A model generated the notes under the pieces. That model made no database searches. It was not told the origin of the DNA and saw nothing but the letters and a program-made list of their open reading frames with translations. The position numbers were made by a program, and so were the translations under genes. From Chloroflexota bacterium (lineage in GTDB: Bacteria; Chloroflexota; UBA11872; VXOZ01), in assembly GCA_958295775.1 (NCBI GenBank), contig CATQHC010000003.1, positions 186,001 through 250,000 on the forward strand: a DNA stretch of 64,000 bases. The letters run 5' to 3'. Below, piece after piece: positions 27,357 through 35,699 of this stretch (positions within the stretch are counted from its first letter, which is position 1; every line of letters begins with the position of its first letter).

Positions 27357-28373
27357 CTACTCACGGTCATGTTCAAACCAACCTGCTTTAATCTTTCGGG
27401 CCAACTTCCTGAAGTCCATTTGCGCATCAAGTGCAGCAGCAGCGTGACCGCCAATTGCGCCGTCAGCAGGTGTAAGCTTGAAGATAGGCTTGCGCACTTC
27501 CTGGGCCAATGGAACAAGGCTCCGGAAATGCTTGACTGTAGCAAGAGAATGTTCGTCCTCTTCAGGCGTTCGGGGGTAAGGTCCTGACTTCTTCATTAGC
27601 AGGTTTTCCGCATACTCTCTTGGCATACGATTGACCCACTTATCGTACGCTTTGACAGGCCGAGATAGACGAATGCCGTGCTGCTGCACCACATAACCAA
27701 TGGGCTGCATGTTGCCTCTGGGAAGTGGGAATGCGGGTGCAGTCCAATTATCTCTTCGCTTCTGCCAGTCTTGCCGCCATGTGCGCAGAGTAGGGCCCAG
27801 GTTTCGTAAGCCCTGCAGGGAAAACAGATCGGCCCCCAGAGGGACGACAACATAGTCGGTAGCTATCAAGGCTGAACGGTTGATGGCCCCAAGGTTTGGG
27901 CCAACATCAGCTAGGATAATTGAAGCATTCATCGCTTCTGCCCCCGCTTGCATTATGGTTGAGAATGCAGTCAATATCCGAAATGGTCTAAAGAGATCAC
28001 TGGAACCAAGCGCGTTCGGCCATTCAGCAGATAGCGTGTCCTCAAAGCCAGCCAACGCCAAGTCTCCCGGAAGCAAGCTGAGTTGCTCTGTAATCTGTTG
28101 AAGATCAGGATGTTGCAGATCGCCAACTCGCATTAGCGGCTCCACACATTGGAATATAGTGCTTGCGGTTGAAGAAGCACTGTGATTTCCATTCCAAAGG
28201 GTCTCGACACGCTCATCCTCAAGAAACATGCTAGTAAGGTTCGCTTGCGGATCGAGGTCTGCGGCAACAACTCTAATCCCTAATTCGGCATACATCCACG
28301 CCAAGTGATAGACGAGAGAGGTCTTTCCAACCCCGCCCTTGTTATTGAAAAAGGTGAGAACGGGTACACTCAT
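27357..28373 (-). CDS. ParA/MinD-type P-loop ATPase
   Basis: The 338-residue protein carries the deviant Walker A KGGVGKT (residues 12-18), AADLDPQANLTSMF (Walker A') and IILADVGPNLG (Walker B), the pattern of ParA partition ATPases and Soj-like proteins. The body is longer than chromosomal ParA, with an extra segment (FPLPRGNMQPIGYVV to PYPRTPEEDEHS) between the ATPase core and C-terminus. No ParB gene is adjacent. Its start overlaps the stop of the AlbA_2 gene by four bases (ATGA), so the two are translated together. Chromosome partition is unlikely. A plasmid, phage or defence role is inference. Confidence 0.8.
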   Translation of the reverse strand: MSVPVLTFFNNKGGVGKTSLVYHLAWMYAELGIRVVAADLDPQANLTSMFLEDERVETLWNGNHSASSTASTIFQCVEPLMRVGDLQHPDLQQITEQLSLLPGDLALAGFEDTLSAEWPNALGSSDLFRPFRILTAFSTIMQAGAEAMNASIILADVGPNLGAINRSALIATDYVVVPLGADLFSLQGLRNLGPTLRTWRQDWQKRRDNWTAPAFPLPRGNMQPIGYVVQQHGIRLSRPVKAYDKWVNRMPREYAENLLMKKSGPYPRTPEEDEHSLATVKHFRSLVPLAQEVRKPIFKLTPADGAIGGHAAAALDAQMDFRKLARKIKAGWFEHDRE

Positions 28374-29695
28374 TGTTTTTGCCCCTTCTCTTTGGACTTC
28401 CCTCTAATTGTCACAAAGACATGGTTTTCAGGGAAAGCGAATTCCGGTTCAGGATGACCGGCCTCTTCCAAGAGTTGGCGGGCTCTTGGTATACCGTAGC
28501 CAAAGCGCTGCACGAAGCCAAGGGTTTTCATAGCATCCGCCACGTTCGGATTGCGGTAGTCAACTATACCAAACGAACCGAGATTTTCGGCAGTAACCGC
28601 CCCGAATAAGCCTCCGGGACTCATAACTTCAAGGCGATCGTTATACCAGTAGACACTGACCGGCGCGTTTGTTTCCTCATATGTACGATGCATAATGGCG
28701 TTTCGGGTGATCTGCTGAATAGCTGCATTGGGATAGAGACTAGTCCGCTTTTCGACCGGGCCGGAGATGATGTCGACTGCAGTCCGATTGTGAGCGATCA
28801 GCTTCTCATCCAAGCGTCGGACGATGTCCGGTATAGTGCCACGAAACTCCTGACTGTCAATGATGTCGCTTGTTAAGTCTATCCCATCTAACTTAAGGAA
28901 TTGGACGTAGGCTCCCGGCAAGAAGTCCTGCGGGTTCTTCCCAATCATCAAAATTCCCAACACGGTTGGCAGAGGTTCTCTGGCGGTCGCAGTCATCTTT
29001 GTCGCAGCCAATTGCTCTTGAGTGTTGCGCTCATTGGCTTCGAGGACGTCTGGCGAGAAAGCTTGTGTCAGATACTCATGCTCAAACTGAGGCAGGTTGA
29101 GGTCGCTCAACGTGGCAGAGGGAACCGGATGTATGTCAAACGGAATGTCTCTGTAGCGGCGTTTCTCATTGAGAGTTCGTTCATCCTGCGCGGTTGCAGT
29201 CCCTCTCCGAGAGCCAATGCGGACATGCACGCGGCCGTCATAACGGACCGGCGGCGAATCGGACGGCTGCACGGCGACCACGGCAACGTCGCTTCCACAG
29301 ACAGAACGCCGCTCTACTGTCAGCGAGAGCGGCGGCACAATATTGCCATCGGTCTTCATGTCCGCCAGTTGCCGGAGTAGCCCATCCGTTACCGACAAGC
29401 CGGCAACAGTGCCATCATCCCGTACGCCCACGAATACAACCCCTGGCTTGCGGTGGTCGGGCAGATCATTGGCAAACGCACAAATGGCTTCTCGGATCCG
29501 GTTGGGCGCATCGCCGCGCAAGGACTCCTTGAACTCAACGCGGTCCGATTCACCTCTTTGCAGCAATTCCATCACGTCTTCAGTGTCGAGATTTGCCACC
29601 GTGGGAACTCCAACTTCCATTCCAGCTTTCAGCAACACATCTTTGGCTGCATTGTACTCATCCACCATAGTAAGAGAAAAGCGGTATGCAGACAT
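28370..29695 (-). CDS. AlbA_2 (Schlafen-like) domain plus histidine-kinase-type ATPase domain protein
   Basis: The product of about 441 residues has an N-terminal AlbA_2 domain: ESDRVEFKESLRGDAPN, ICAFANDLPDHRKPGVVFVG and VRYDGRVHVRIGSRRGTAT. Its C-terminal HATPase_c_4-type domain has NAAIQQITRNAIMHRTYE, YNDRLEVMSPGGLFG and GYGIPRARQLLEEAGHPEPEF. Such proteins are often labelled putative transcriptional regulators and recur in accessory and defence islands. The start is uncertain: ATG 29695 is used, TTG 29725 and ATG 29668 are alternatives. It overlaps the ParA-like gene by four bases. An A-type palindrome lies just upstream at 29727-29754 and may be part of the promoter region. Confidence 0.8.
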   Translation of the reverse strand: MSAYRFSLTMVDEYNAAKDVLLKAGMEVGVPTVANLDTEDVMELLQRGESDRVEFKESLRGDAPNRIREAICAFANDLPDHRKPGVVFVGVRDDGTVAGLSVTDGLLRQLADMKTDGNIVPPLSLTVERRSVCGSDVAVVAVQPSDSPPVRYDGRVHVRIGSRRGTATAQDERTLNEKRRYRDIPFDIHPVPSATLSDLNLPQFEHEYLTQAFSPDVLEANERNTQEQLAATKMTATAREPLPTVLGILMIGKNPQDFLPGAYVQFLKLDGIDLTSDIIDSQEFRGTIPDIVRRLDEKLIAHNRTAVDIISGPVEKRTSLYPNAAIQQITRNAIMHRTYEETNAPVSVYWYNDRLEVMSPGGLFGAVTAENLGSFGIVDYRNPNVADAMKTLGFVQRFGYGIPRARQLLEEAGHPEPEFAFPENHVFVTIRGKSKEKGQKQ

Positions 29696-29726
29696 GGGAA
29701 GCGTAGTGAACACCACGCGATGCAAA

Positions 29727-29754
29727 GTAGGGGCACGACATGTCGTGCCCCTAC
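29727..29754. repeat. 28-bp perfect palindrome (A-type)
   Basis: The arm GTAGGGGCACGACA is followed directly by its exact reverse complement. The identical 28-mer occurs at 38213-38240, and a close relative at 2036-2065. Confidence 0.85.
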
Positions 29755-29816
29755 TCAGCTTAGATCGTTCACTATTGACAGCGCCTGCAGCGGCCCCGAA
29801 CGTGAGACTGGGTAGG

Positions 29817-31151
29817 CTACGTGCTCGTGATGCGGGAGATTGTGCCGTTGCGGAAGATCACGTACACTTCACCATCGGCGTCCTCGCCGAAGGAGGTGAT
29901 TTCCGGCGGAGCCCTGAAGAGCACGGTGCGGAGCCAGGAGCCGTCGGCTTGCGGAGTCAGTGTCCAGACGATGCCGGTACAATAGTCGCCAAAGATGTAA
30001 TTGCCCACGAGATCCGGCAGTTGCCCGCCGCGATAGACGTAGCCGCCCGTCACCGAGCAACCCTCGTCGCGGCCGTACTCCGCAATCGGAAAGACCAGCT
30101 CCCGCCGGACCATGCCCTCCGTACTGCGGTTACCGAAGGGCTGAGTGCCCTCATATCGATTCCAGCCGTAGTTCTCGCCGCCCGTGCTGGCTGCCGGCTG
30201 AAAACTCACCTCTTCCAGCTTGTTTTGACCAACGTCGGCGATAAAGAGGTCGCCCGTGACGCGGTCGAACGAGAAGCGCCAGGGATTGCGCTGGCCCCAG
30301 TTCCAAATCTCCGGCCGCACGCCCTCACGTCCAACGAACGGATTGTCCGCCGGAATCACGTACGGCCCGCCTGTGCGCACGTCTATGCGCAACATCGTGC
30401 CCAGCAGCGTCCCCAAATTCTGTCCGTGGTCGTGCGGATCGCCGCCCGAGCCGCCGTCACCGAGGCCGACATAGAGGTAGCCGTCGGGGCCGAATTTGAT
30501 CAAGCCTCCATTGTGATTTCCATAGGGTTGACCGACGCGCAGGAGTATCTCTTCGCTGTCTACGGCAGCCGTGTCGGGGTTGTCCGCAGAGACGCGGTAG
30601 CGGGCGACGACGGTCTCACCACTCTTATCTGTGTAGTACACAAAGAAGATGCCATTGGCTGCATAATCGAGGTCGAACGCCATGCTCAAGAGCCCCTGTT
30701 CGTTGGCGCTGGAACCGACGCGCGACCGAATATCGAGGAAGACCGGCTCCTGGCGCTGACCGTCTCTGAGAATAGCAATCCTGCCGTTTTGCTCCACGAT
30801 GAAAAGGCGTCCGCTGGTGTCGTCGGGTGCGTACGTAAGATAGAGCGGACGATTGAAGCCCGTTCCTACTTCCTTGAGGCCATACGCGCCCTCGGCTGGT
30901 GGTTGCGGCGTGCTTGCGGCGGGCGCTGGCGCCGCGGTGGGTGCGCTCGTAGCCGCCGGGGCCACCGTGGGTGGAATCTGGGTTGGCGCGGCCGTGGCAA
31001 TCACAGGCGATGCAGCGGGCACAGGCTCCGGCTCATCGTCACCGCACGCGCTTGCCAGTCCGCCGACCAGTACGATCGACAGCAACACTACACCGAGCTT
31101 CTTGGCCGGGTGCCCAAACTTCCTCATACGTTCTATTCCCCATAGGTTCAT
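29817..31151 (-). CDS. PQQ-dependent aldose sugar dehydrogenase-like lipoprotein (GSDH family)
   Basis: The 444-residue protein begins with a signal peptide and lipobox (LVGGLASACGDD), then a Pro/Ala/Thr-rich linker to about residue 85. Its six-bladed propeller has family motifs: GFNRPLYLTYAPD, GLLSMAFDLDYAANG, GNHNGGLIKFGPDGYLYVGLGDGG (in part), RNPWRFSFDR, GQNKLEEV and VTGGYVYRG. Soluble and lipid-anchored family members oxidise aldoses with PQQ and Ca2+ outside the membrane. ATG 31151 follows GGGGGA; an ATG at 31127 would also keep the signal. The frame opens upstream to 31520, but that part is not native. The PQQ supply is not in this window. Confidence 0.87.
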   Translation of the reverse strand: MNLWGIERMRKFGHPAKKLGVVLLSIVLVGGLASACGDDEPEPVPAASPVIATAAPTQIPPTVAPAATSAPTAAPAPAASTPQPPAEGAYGLKEVGTGFNRPLYLTYAPDDTSGRLFIVEQNGRIAILRDGQRQEPVFLDIRSRVGSSANEQGLLSMAFDLDYAANGIFFVYYTDKSGETVVARYRVSADNPDTAAVDSEEILLRVGQPYGNHNGGLIKFGPDGYLYVGLGDGGSGGDPHDHGQNLGTLLGTMLRIDVRTGGPYVIPADNPFVGREGVRPEIWNWGQRNPWRFSFDRVTGDLFIADVGQNKLEEVSFQPAASTGGENYGWNRYEGTQPFGNRSTEGMVRRELVFPIAEYGRDEGCSVTGGYVYRGGQLPDLVGNYIFGDYCTGIVWTLTPQADGSWLRTVLFRAPPEITSFGEDADGEVYVIFRNGTISRITST

Positions 31152-31354
31152 GCAAATCCCCCGCTTCTGTGGATTTCTGACATCGCGCGTATCGTGGAAA
31201 CATGTATACCGTACGCGCAATATAACGGACGCACTGCATCGATCACAGCGCGCAACGCCGCTACTGCTGCCTATGTCCCATGATACACTGGTAGCGCCGC
31301 GTAGACAGCGCACCAAATAGCCAGAATCGTACCTCACTGGGAGGCACAGATCTC

Positions 31355-31771
31355 TTGACGCCCGCTGCCGAATCAATCGCGCCACCACCCTTCGCTCCGG
31401 CCTACCTGCAGCGCTGCCGCGCGGCCCGGCGCGACTTGTCCGCACTGTGGACGCCGGCTGTCGGCGATTGGACTCTTCAGGCCGATGATGCGTGTCTTCT
31501 GAGTGAAAAACAGGCGGCACAGGGCAGCGAGCTTACTGCCGACCGCTCCGTCTGTTGGCTGCCGCGCCTCGACCAACTGCTCGCACTGTTGACCGCCGTC
31601 TCGTCGCATACTGTGTTGGACTGCTACAAAGGTGATTTTGCCTGCATCTGCTTTGACGAGGTGAGCCGGCGCATCGCCGACGTGGTGTCGGAAACGCCGG
31701 AACTTGCCTGTCTGCAAGCACTTTTGTTCATCCATGCCGAGCTGGCGGCGCACGAGAAATCGTGGGAGTAG
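31355..31771 (+). CDS. Hypothetical protein upstream of the EndoQ-like gene
   Basis: The 138-residue product starts at a TTG with GGGAGG about ten bases before it; no ATG is available in frame. It is acidic and helical with several cysteines (DCYKGDFACICFDEVSRR, ELACLQALLFIHAEL). I recognise no family. It ends 20 bases before the EndoQ-like gene on the same strand, so the two are likely co-transcribed, which hints at a DNA-repair accessory or an uncharacterised enzyme. Confidence 0.5.
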   Translation: MTPAAESIAPPPFAPAYLQRCRAARRDLSALWTPAVGDWTLQADDACLLSEKQAAQGSELTADRSVCWLPRLDQLLALLTAVSSHTVLDCYKGDFACICFDEVSRRIADVVSETPELACLQALLFIHAELAAHEKSWE

Positions 31772-31790
31772 CAGCCGAATCACAAGGGAA

Positions 31791-33023
31791 ATGCCAGCAA
31801 GCTACCGGGCCGACCTGCACCTGCACTCGTCGTATGCCATAGGGACGGCGAGAGACATAACTATCCCCACGTTGGCCCAATGGGCACAGCGCAAAGGCAT
31901 TCAACTGCTCGCCACCGCCGACTTTACGCATCCGCGCTGGCGCGCCCACTTGCAGGAGACCCTGCAACCCGCTGCGGGCGAGCTCTTTTCTTATTCGGAC
32001 ACGCGCTTCGTTCTCGGCGCCGAGCTCTCCTGCGTCTTCAAACATGCGGGCAAAGGCCGCCGCCTGCACCTGCTCGTGTACGTGCCAAGCTTCACTGCAG
32101 TAGAAAAAATATGCCGGTTCCTGGAGCGTGCCGGCGCTAAACTGGCCGGGGACGGGCGGCCGCTCATATCCTTGCACGCACGGGAACTGACAGCCGAAAT
32201 CCTTGCTATCGAGCCCCGCAGCATCATCATTCCGGCCCACGCCTGGACACCCTGGTACGCGCTCTTCGGCTCTAAGTCCGGTTTTGAGTCGCTGGAAGAG
32301 TGCTTTGGCGAGCTAGCGCCAGCGATACCTGCCCTCGAAACGGGCCTCTCCAGCGATCCGGCCATGAATTGGCGGGTACCGGATGCCGACGGCCGCAGCA
32401 TTGTGTCGTTTTCGGATGCGCATTCGCCCCGCAACCTCGGGCGCGAAGTGACGGCGTTTCAGGGACCGCTGACGTTTGCTGGGCTAGCTACCGCGCTTAG
32501 AGAGGAACGAATCGCCTACACCTTGGAGTACTATCCCGAAGAAGGCAAGTACCACGCCACCGGCCATCGCGCCTGCGGCGTGCGCTATCTACCGGCGGAG
32601 ACGAAAGCACAGGGGACGGCGTGTCCGGTCTGCGGCCGTCCCCTCACAGTGGGCGTGCTGGAGCGTGTGGAAGCGCTGGCGACCGAACCGGCTGTTTCTC
32701 TAAGAGCCGATGAGCAAGGATTCTTGCATGGCGCGAATGGACGCCCGCCCTTCAAGCACGTGGTCCCGCTCATGCAAATCTTGGCGGAAGCCCTCGGTGT
32801 TGGCGAGCGCACGAAGTCCGTCGCCCGCGCCTACACTGGGCTTACCGATGCGCTCGGCTCCGAATTCGCCGTGCTGCTGGAAGTGCCTGTGGCAGCCATC
32901 GCGGACACGGCCGGTGCACGGATTGCGGAAGGCATCGGGCGCATGCGGGCGGGCGACTTAGCGGTCGACCCGGGGTATGACGGGCGCTACGGCACCGTGC
33001 GCATCTGGCCGGATGAGACGTAG
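31791..33023 (+). CDS. Endonuclease Q-like PHP-domain DNA repair nuclease
   Basis: The 410-residue protein starts with the PHP motif YRADLHLHSSYAIGT, then LAQWAQRKGIQLLATADFTH and the metal-binding His and Asp in IIIPAHAWTPW and VSFSDAHSPRNLG. A zinc-ribbon-like segment, CGVRYLPAETKAQGTACPVCG, follows, then a C-terminal domain. This layout is that of archaeal and sporadic bacterial EndoQ, which cleaves DNA 5' of deaminated bases (uracil, hypoxanthine, xanthine). The ATG at 31791 is the first with good homology; upstream frame overlaps the preceding gene. The family is firm, the activity inferred. Confidence 0.83.
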   Translation: MPASYRADLHLHSSYAIGTARDITIPTLAQWAQRKGIQLLATADFTHPRWRAHLQETLQPAAGELFSYSDTRFVLGAELSCVFKHAGKGRRLHLLVYVPSFTAVEKICRFLERAGAKLAGDGRPLISLHARELTAEILAIEPRSIIIPAHAWTPWYALFGSKSGFESLEECFGELAPAIPALETGLSSDPAMNWRVPDADGRSIVSFSDAHSPRNLGREVTAFQGPLTFAGLATALREERIAYTLEYYPEEGKYHATGHRACGVRYLPAETKAQGTACPVCGRPLTVGVLERVEALATEPAVSLRADEQGFLHGANGRPPFKHVVPLMQILAEALGVGERTKSVARAYTGLTDALGSEFAVLLEVPVAAIADTAGARIAEGIGRMRAGDLAVDPGYDGRYGTVRIWPDET

Positions 33024-33047
33024 GGGCGGTTCGCGAACCGCCCCTAC
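33020..33047. repeat. 28-bp perfect palindrome (B-type)
   Basis: The arm GTAGGGGCGGTTCG is followed by its reverse complement. It begins inside the EndoQ-like gene's TAG stop codon and could serve as its terminator hairpin, although no T tract follows. Confidence 0.8.
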
Positions 33048-33070
33048 TGTACGGAAACCTTGGACAGATC

Positions 33071-33510
33071 GTAGCGCGGGGGCTTGTCCCCCGCTTTGGA
33101 AGAGATATTGTCGATCCGAAAGCCCTGTGCCGGAGCAAACTCTGGGGGGCGAAATTGGGAACGTCCAGTGCCAATTCCACAACGACAGGACTTCCCCCAC
33201 ACCCTAACCCTCTCCCGGCAGAGACCTTTTCGTAACCCTAGCGGAACCAATATGGTTCCCTCTCCCGTAGAGGAACAGGGCTAGAGCCTGCCCCGAACTT
33301 GATGCGGGGGTGAGGGTGAATCTCCCAAATTACCTACATATGTATACCGATTTCGCTATGTTACGTCTTGACCTTGCACAATTTAAGGGACCACTTCAAC
33401 CAAGAGACCCCTCACCTCGATCCTCTCCCCAGGGAGAGGAAGTTCGTCTCGAATGCATGTGGGTAGTTCAAAGTTCTCAGCCGGGAGAGGGGACCATATC
33501 GCTTCGGTGA
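33071..33510. repeat. Repeat-packed intergenic region (C, D and F types)
   Basis: The stretch between the EndoQ-like and aminotransferase genes (33024-33652, no gene) holds a C-type hairpin at 33071-33096 (GTAGCGCGGGGGCTT and TCCCCCGC). D-type CCCTAACCCTCTCCCGGCAG lies near 33200, and the F-type CCTGCCCCGAACTTGATGCG near 33285-33305. Further D-type arms lie at 33411-33500. Convergent transcripts meet here. Confidence 0.65.
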
Positions 33511-33652
33511 GGCTTAGGCAAAGGTCTCCGGTGGGCGAGGGAGGAAGTTCGCTTTGGCGAGGGACAGGTAGTGGTCTACGGCGAGTGAGGGGGGACTCGC
33601 AACACAAGGGAGAACGCAACGCTCGCGCCTGACAGTGCCTGAATGGCCCTGC

Positions 33653-34819
33653 TCAGCGCGGCATGGCTGCCATGATCTCGATGGCGCGTTCGATTTCCTC
33701 TTCGGTGTTGATGAACGCGGTGCAGAGGCGCACGCCTTGCATGCCGTCGTGCATGAGCGCGCGGCACCAGACCTTGTGTTCATGCAGATAGGCGGCAAGG
33801 TCGTCGCCGGTGACCCCTTCAACGCCGTAGGCCACGATGCCCGTGTAGGCAGCGGGGTGTTCCGGGTCGTAGCAAATAGCCCTCGGATGCTTGAGGAGTT
33901 CACTACGCAGCCAGCGGGAAAGATGCTTGGTGCGCTCCTCGACGGCCGCGATGCCGTGCCCTTCCAAGTATTCCACGGCAGTGCCCAGCCCCGCCATGGT
34001 GGGAAAGTTCACCGAGCCCATTTCCAGCCGCCGGGGATAGGGTTGCCAGTCAATCTCGCCGGTCTCGAAATCGATGTGTTTCGCCACGTGGCTGCCGCTC
34101 CAGGACATCTGCAGCACGTCGCGCATGCGTTCGGCCACGTAGAAGCAGCCGCTCCCGTAAGGGCCGAGCATCCACTTGTAGCCGAGCACGGCGTAGAAGT
34201 CAGGGTCGATGGCGGCTATATCCACATTGAGTTGGCCGACGGCCTGGCCGCCGTCTATGTAAACGTACGCGCCCCGGTCGCGCGCCAGGCGGCACATCTC
34301 CGCCACGGGCAACTCCGTGCCCCGGTCCTGCACTACGTGGCTCAGGGCCACGAGCTTGGTGCGCGGGGAGAGCAGCGCCTCGAAATTTGCCAAGTTTTCT
34401 GCCGGCGTCGCGCCAACGCGCATGTGGTGGATCACGGCCCCGTGCTGCTTGCGGCCGATGTTATAGAGCGGCAGCCAGAGCGCGTCGTCTTCCTCGTTGC
34501 TGGTAATGATCTCGTCGCCAGGCGCCAGCGGCAGGCCGGAGACCACTAAGCTCATGCTATTGGAGACGTTGTTCACCATCGCAATCGTGGTGTCAGGCAC
34601 ATTGAAGAACCGCGCCAGCGCCTCGCGTGTGCGCTGTTTGTGCAAGAACCTCTCGTCGCGGCGGCTCTGCAGCCACGGGCCGTTCTCGAAGAAGAACTGC
34701 CACCGGTCCATCACTTCTTCCAGCACAGGTCGAGAATTGGGCCCGATTCCTGCCGTTTGCAGATAAATGCCGTTTTGCAGCGCCGGAAAGTCCTCGCGAA
34801 TTCGCGGTATGTCCAACAT
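33653..34819 (-). CDS. Class V aminotransferase (cysteine desulfurase / isopenicillin N epimerase-like)
   Basis: The 388-residue PLP enzyme starts MLDIPRIREDFPALQNGIYL and contains VNNVSNSMSLVVSGLPL, ALSHVVQDRGTELPV, the Asp motif YIDGGQAVGQLNVDI and the Schiff-base lysine in VLGYKWMLGPYGSGCF. Family members remove sulfur or amino groups or epimerise amino acids. The motif DGGQAVGQ lacks the usual DGAQAVGH histidine, so it may not be a desulfurase. ATG 34819 follows AGGAAAAGG. The upstream frame to 34954 translates a C-type repeat and is rejected. No sulfur-transfer partner is nearby. Confidence 0.85.
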   Translation of the reverse strand: MLDIPRIREDFPALQNGIYLQTAGIGPNSRPVLEEVMDRWQFFFENGPWLQSRRDERFLHKQRTREALARFFNVPDTTIAMVNNVSNSMSLVVSGLPLAPGDEIITSNEEDDALWLPLYNIGRKQHGAVIHHMRVGATPAENLANFEALLSPRTKLVALSHVVQDRGTELPVAEMCRLARDRGAYVYIDGGQAVGQLNVDIAAIDPDFYAVLGYKWMLGPYGSGCFYVAERMRDVLQMSWSGSHVAKHIDFETGEIDWQPYPRRLEMGSVNFPTMAGLGTAVEYLEGHGIAAVEERTKHLSRWLRSELLKHPRAICYDPEHPAAYTGIVAYGVEGVTGDDLAAYLHEHKVWCRALMHDGMQGVRLCTAFINTEEEIERAIEIMAAMPR

Positions 34820-34911
34820 GCCTTTTCCTCTTTTGCTAATTTGCCCACTAAGCGCTTGGACTCTGCTACTATGCTCAATCACGATGCAAGGGCAGTCCTC
34901 ATCAACAAGCC

Positions 34912-34937
34912 GTAGCGCGGGGGCTTGTCCCCCGCTT
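34912..34937. repeat. C-type palindromic repeat
   Basis: GTAGCGCGGGGGCTTG followed by TCCCCCGCTT, nearly identical to 33071-33096. It lies upstream of the class V aminotransferase gene. Confidence 0.75.
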
Positions 34938-35010
34938 CTTGGCGCCAAGAGCAAACACTATCCGGGCAAGACCCTTAGCACCTATACCGCAACGTCTCGT
35001 GGCCCTGCAG

Positions 35011-35355
35011 TTAGCCCGATCCGCCAGGCCGGTCGTACGAAGTCCGCTCCGCCACGATCTTGGTCTTGCCCAGCGCGGCTCGCATCTCGTCCGACGTGAG
35101 CAGCGGCGTGGTCTTTACCGTCTTGACGTGGCCGGGCGCTATGGCGGCAAGCACGGCGGCTGCGGCGGTGGCGCCGTCCGGGGCTTCAAAAATCACAACC
35201 CCGTCGTAGTCGCCAAAGGCATAGTACACCGCGATCAGCCGGCCGCCGAGACTCTCCAGCAGCGGCTCGATGGCGTCCCGCCGGTCTTCCGGATCTTCGG
35301 CCAGTTGCTGCCACGTTTCCGTGGCGTAAGAAAACTGAGACATGTACGTAGGCAT
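35011..35355 (-). CDS. GYD-domain protein
   Basis: The 114-residue protein starts MPTYMSQFSYATETWQQL and contains YAFGDYDGVVIFEAPDGATA, the G-D-Y-D signature of the GYD family (PF08734), a ferredoxin-like dimeric alpha-beta barrel. No reaction is established for the family. ATG 35355 follows AAGGAAGG. It stands alone between the aminotransferase and the IS30 element. Confidence 0.82.
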   Translation of the reverse strand: MPTYMSQFSYATETWQQLAEDPEDRRDAIEPLLESLGGRLIAVYYAFGDYDGVVIFEAPDGATAAAAVLAAIAPGHVKTVKTTPLLTSDEMRAALGKTKIVAERTSYDRPGGSG

Positions 35356-35385
35356 TGCGCATCCTTCCTTTCTCTGGTACTTCAA

Positions 35386-35699
35386 TTACATGGCGCGCCC
35401 ATGAACGCGCAGATGGCCACTCCCCGAAGCAAGGCATGCCGGCACACATTGATGGCAATTGCCCTATGAAGTAGTCTGCGGGCGAAAGACAAACAACTCA
35501 TTGCCACTCGCATGTCTGACCTGCATACGGCCCGTCTCTAGTATATCCGTTCGGCTCCACCATGTACTGCCTGCGGCGATCCCAGGAGTGTCGCCAATAG
35601 TCCGTCATTTGTATGTTAGGGAGGCCTGCAAATGAGCGAATGTGAGAGGGTAATGCGAGAGGCGCGTCGTCCGCCATTCCGGCGCAAGCGGGAAGATGG
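35386..35699. other. Flank of the IS30 element, no gene
   Basis: No independent gene is seen. The last bases, CGCCATTCCGGCGCAAGCGG, are an E-type repeat arm directly abutting the left inverted repeat of the IS element and are read by the transposase C-terminus. Confidence 0.5.

Noticed and set aside
27357-28373. Chromosome or plasmid partition locus
   Set aside because: No ParB gene or parS-like repeats are adjacent, so a partition role is not supported.
29343-31145. 600-codon open frame on the plus strand
   Set aside because: It is antisense to the AlbA_2 and sugar-dehydrogenase genes, crosses their boundary and has no domain; it is a shadow frame of high-GC coding DNA.
34820-34954. N-terminal extension of the class V aminotransferase
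   Set aside because: The extra residues (APRSGGQAPALR) translate a C-type repeat, and a good ribosome site lies before ATG 34819.
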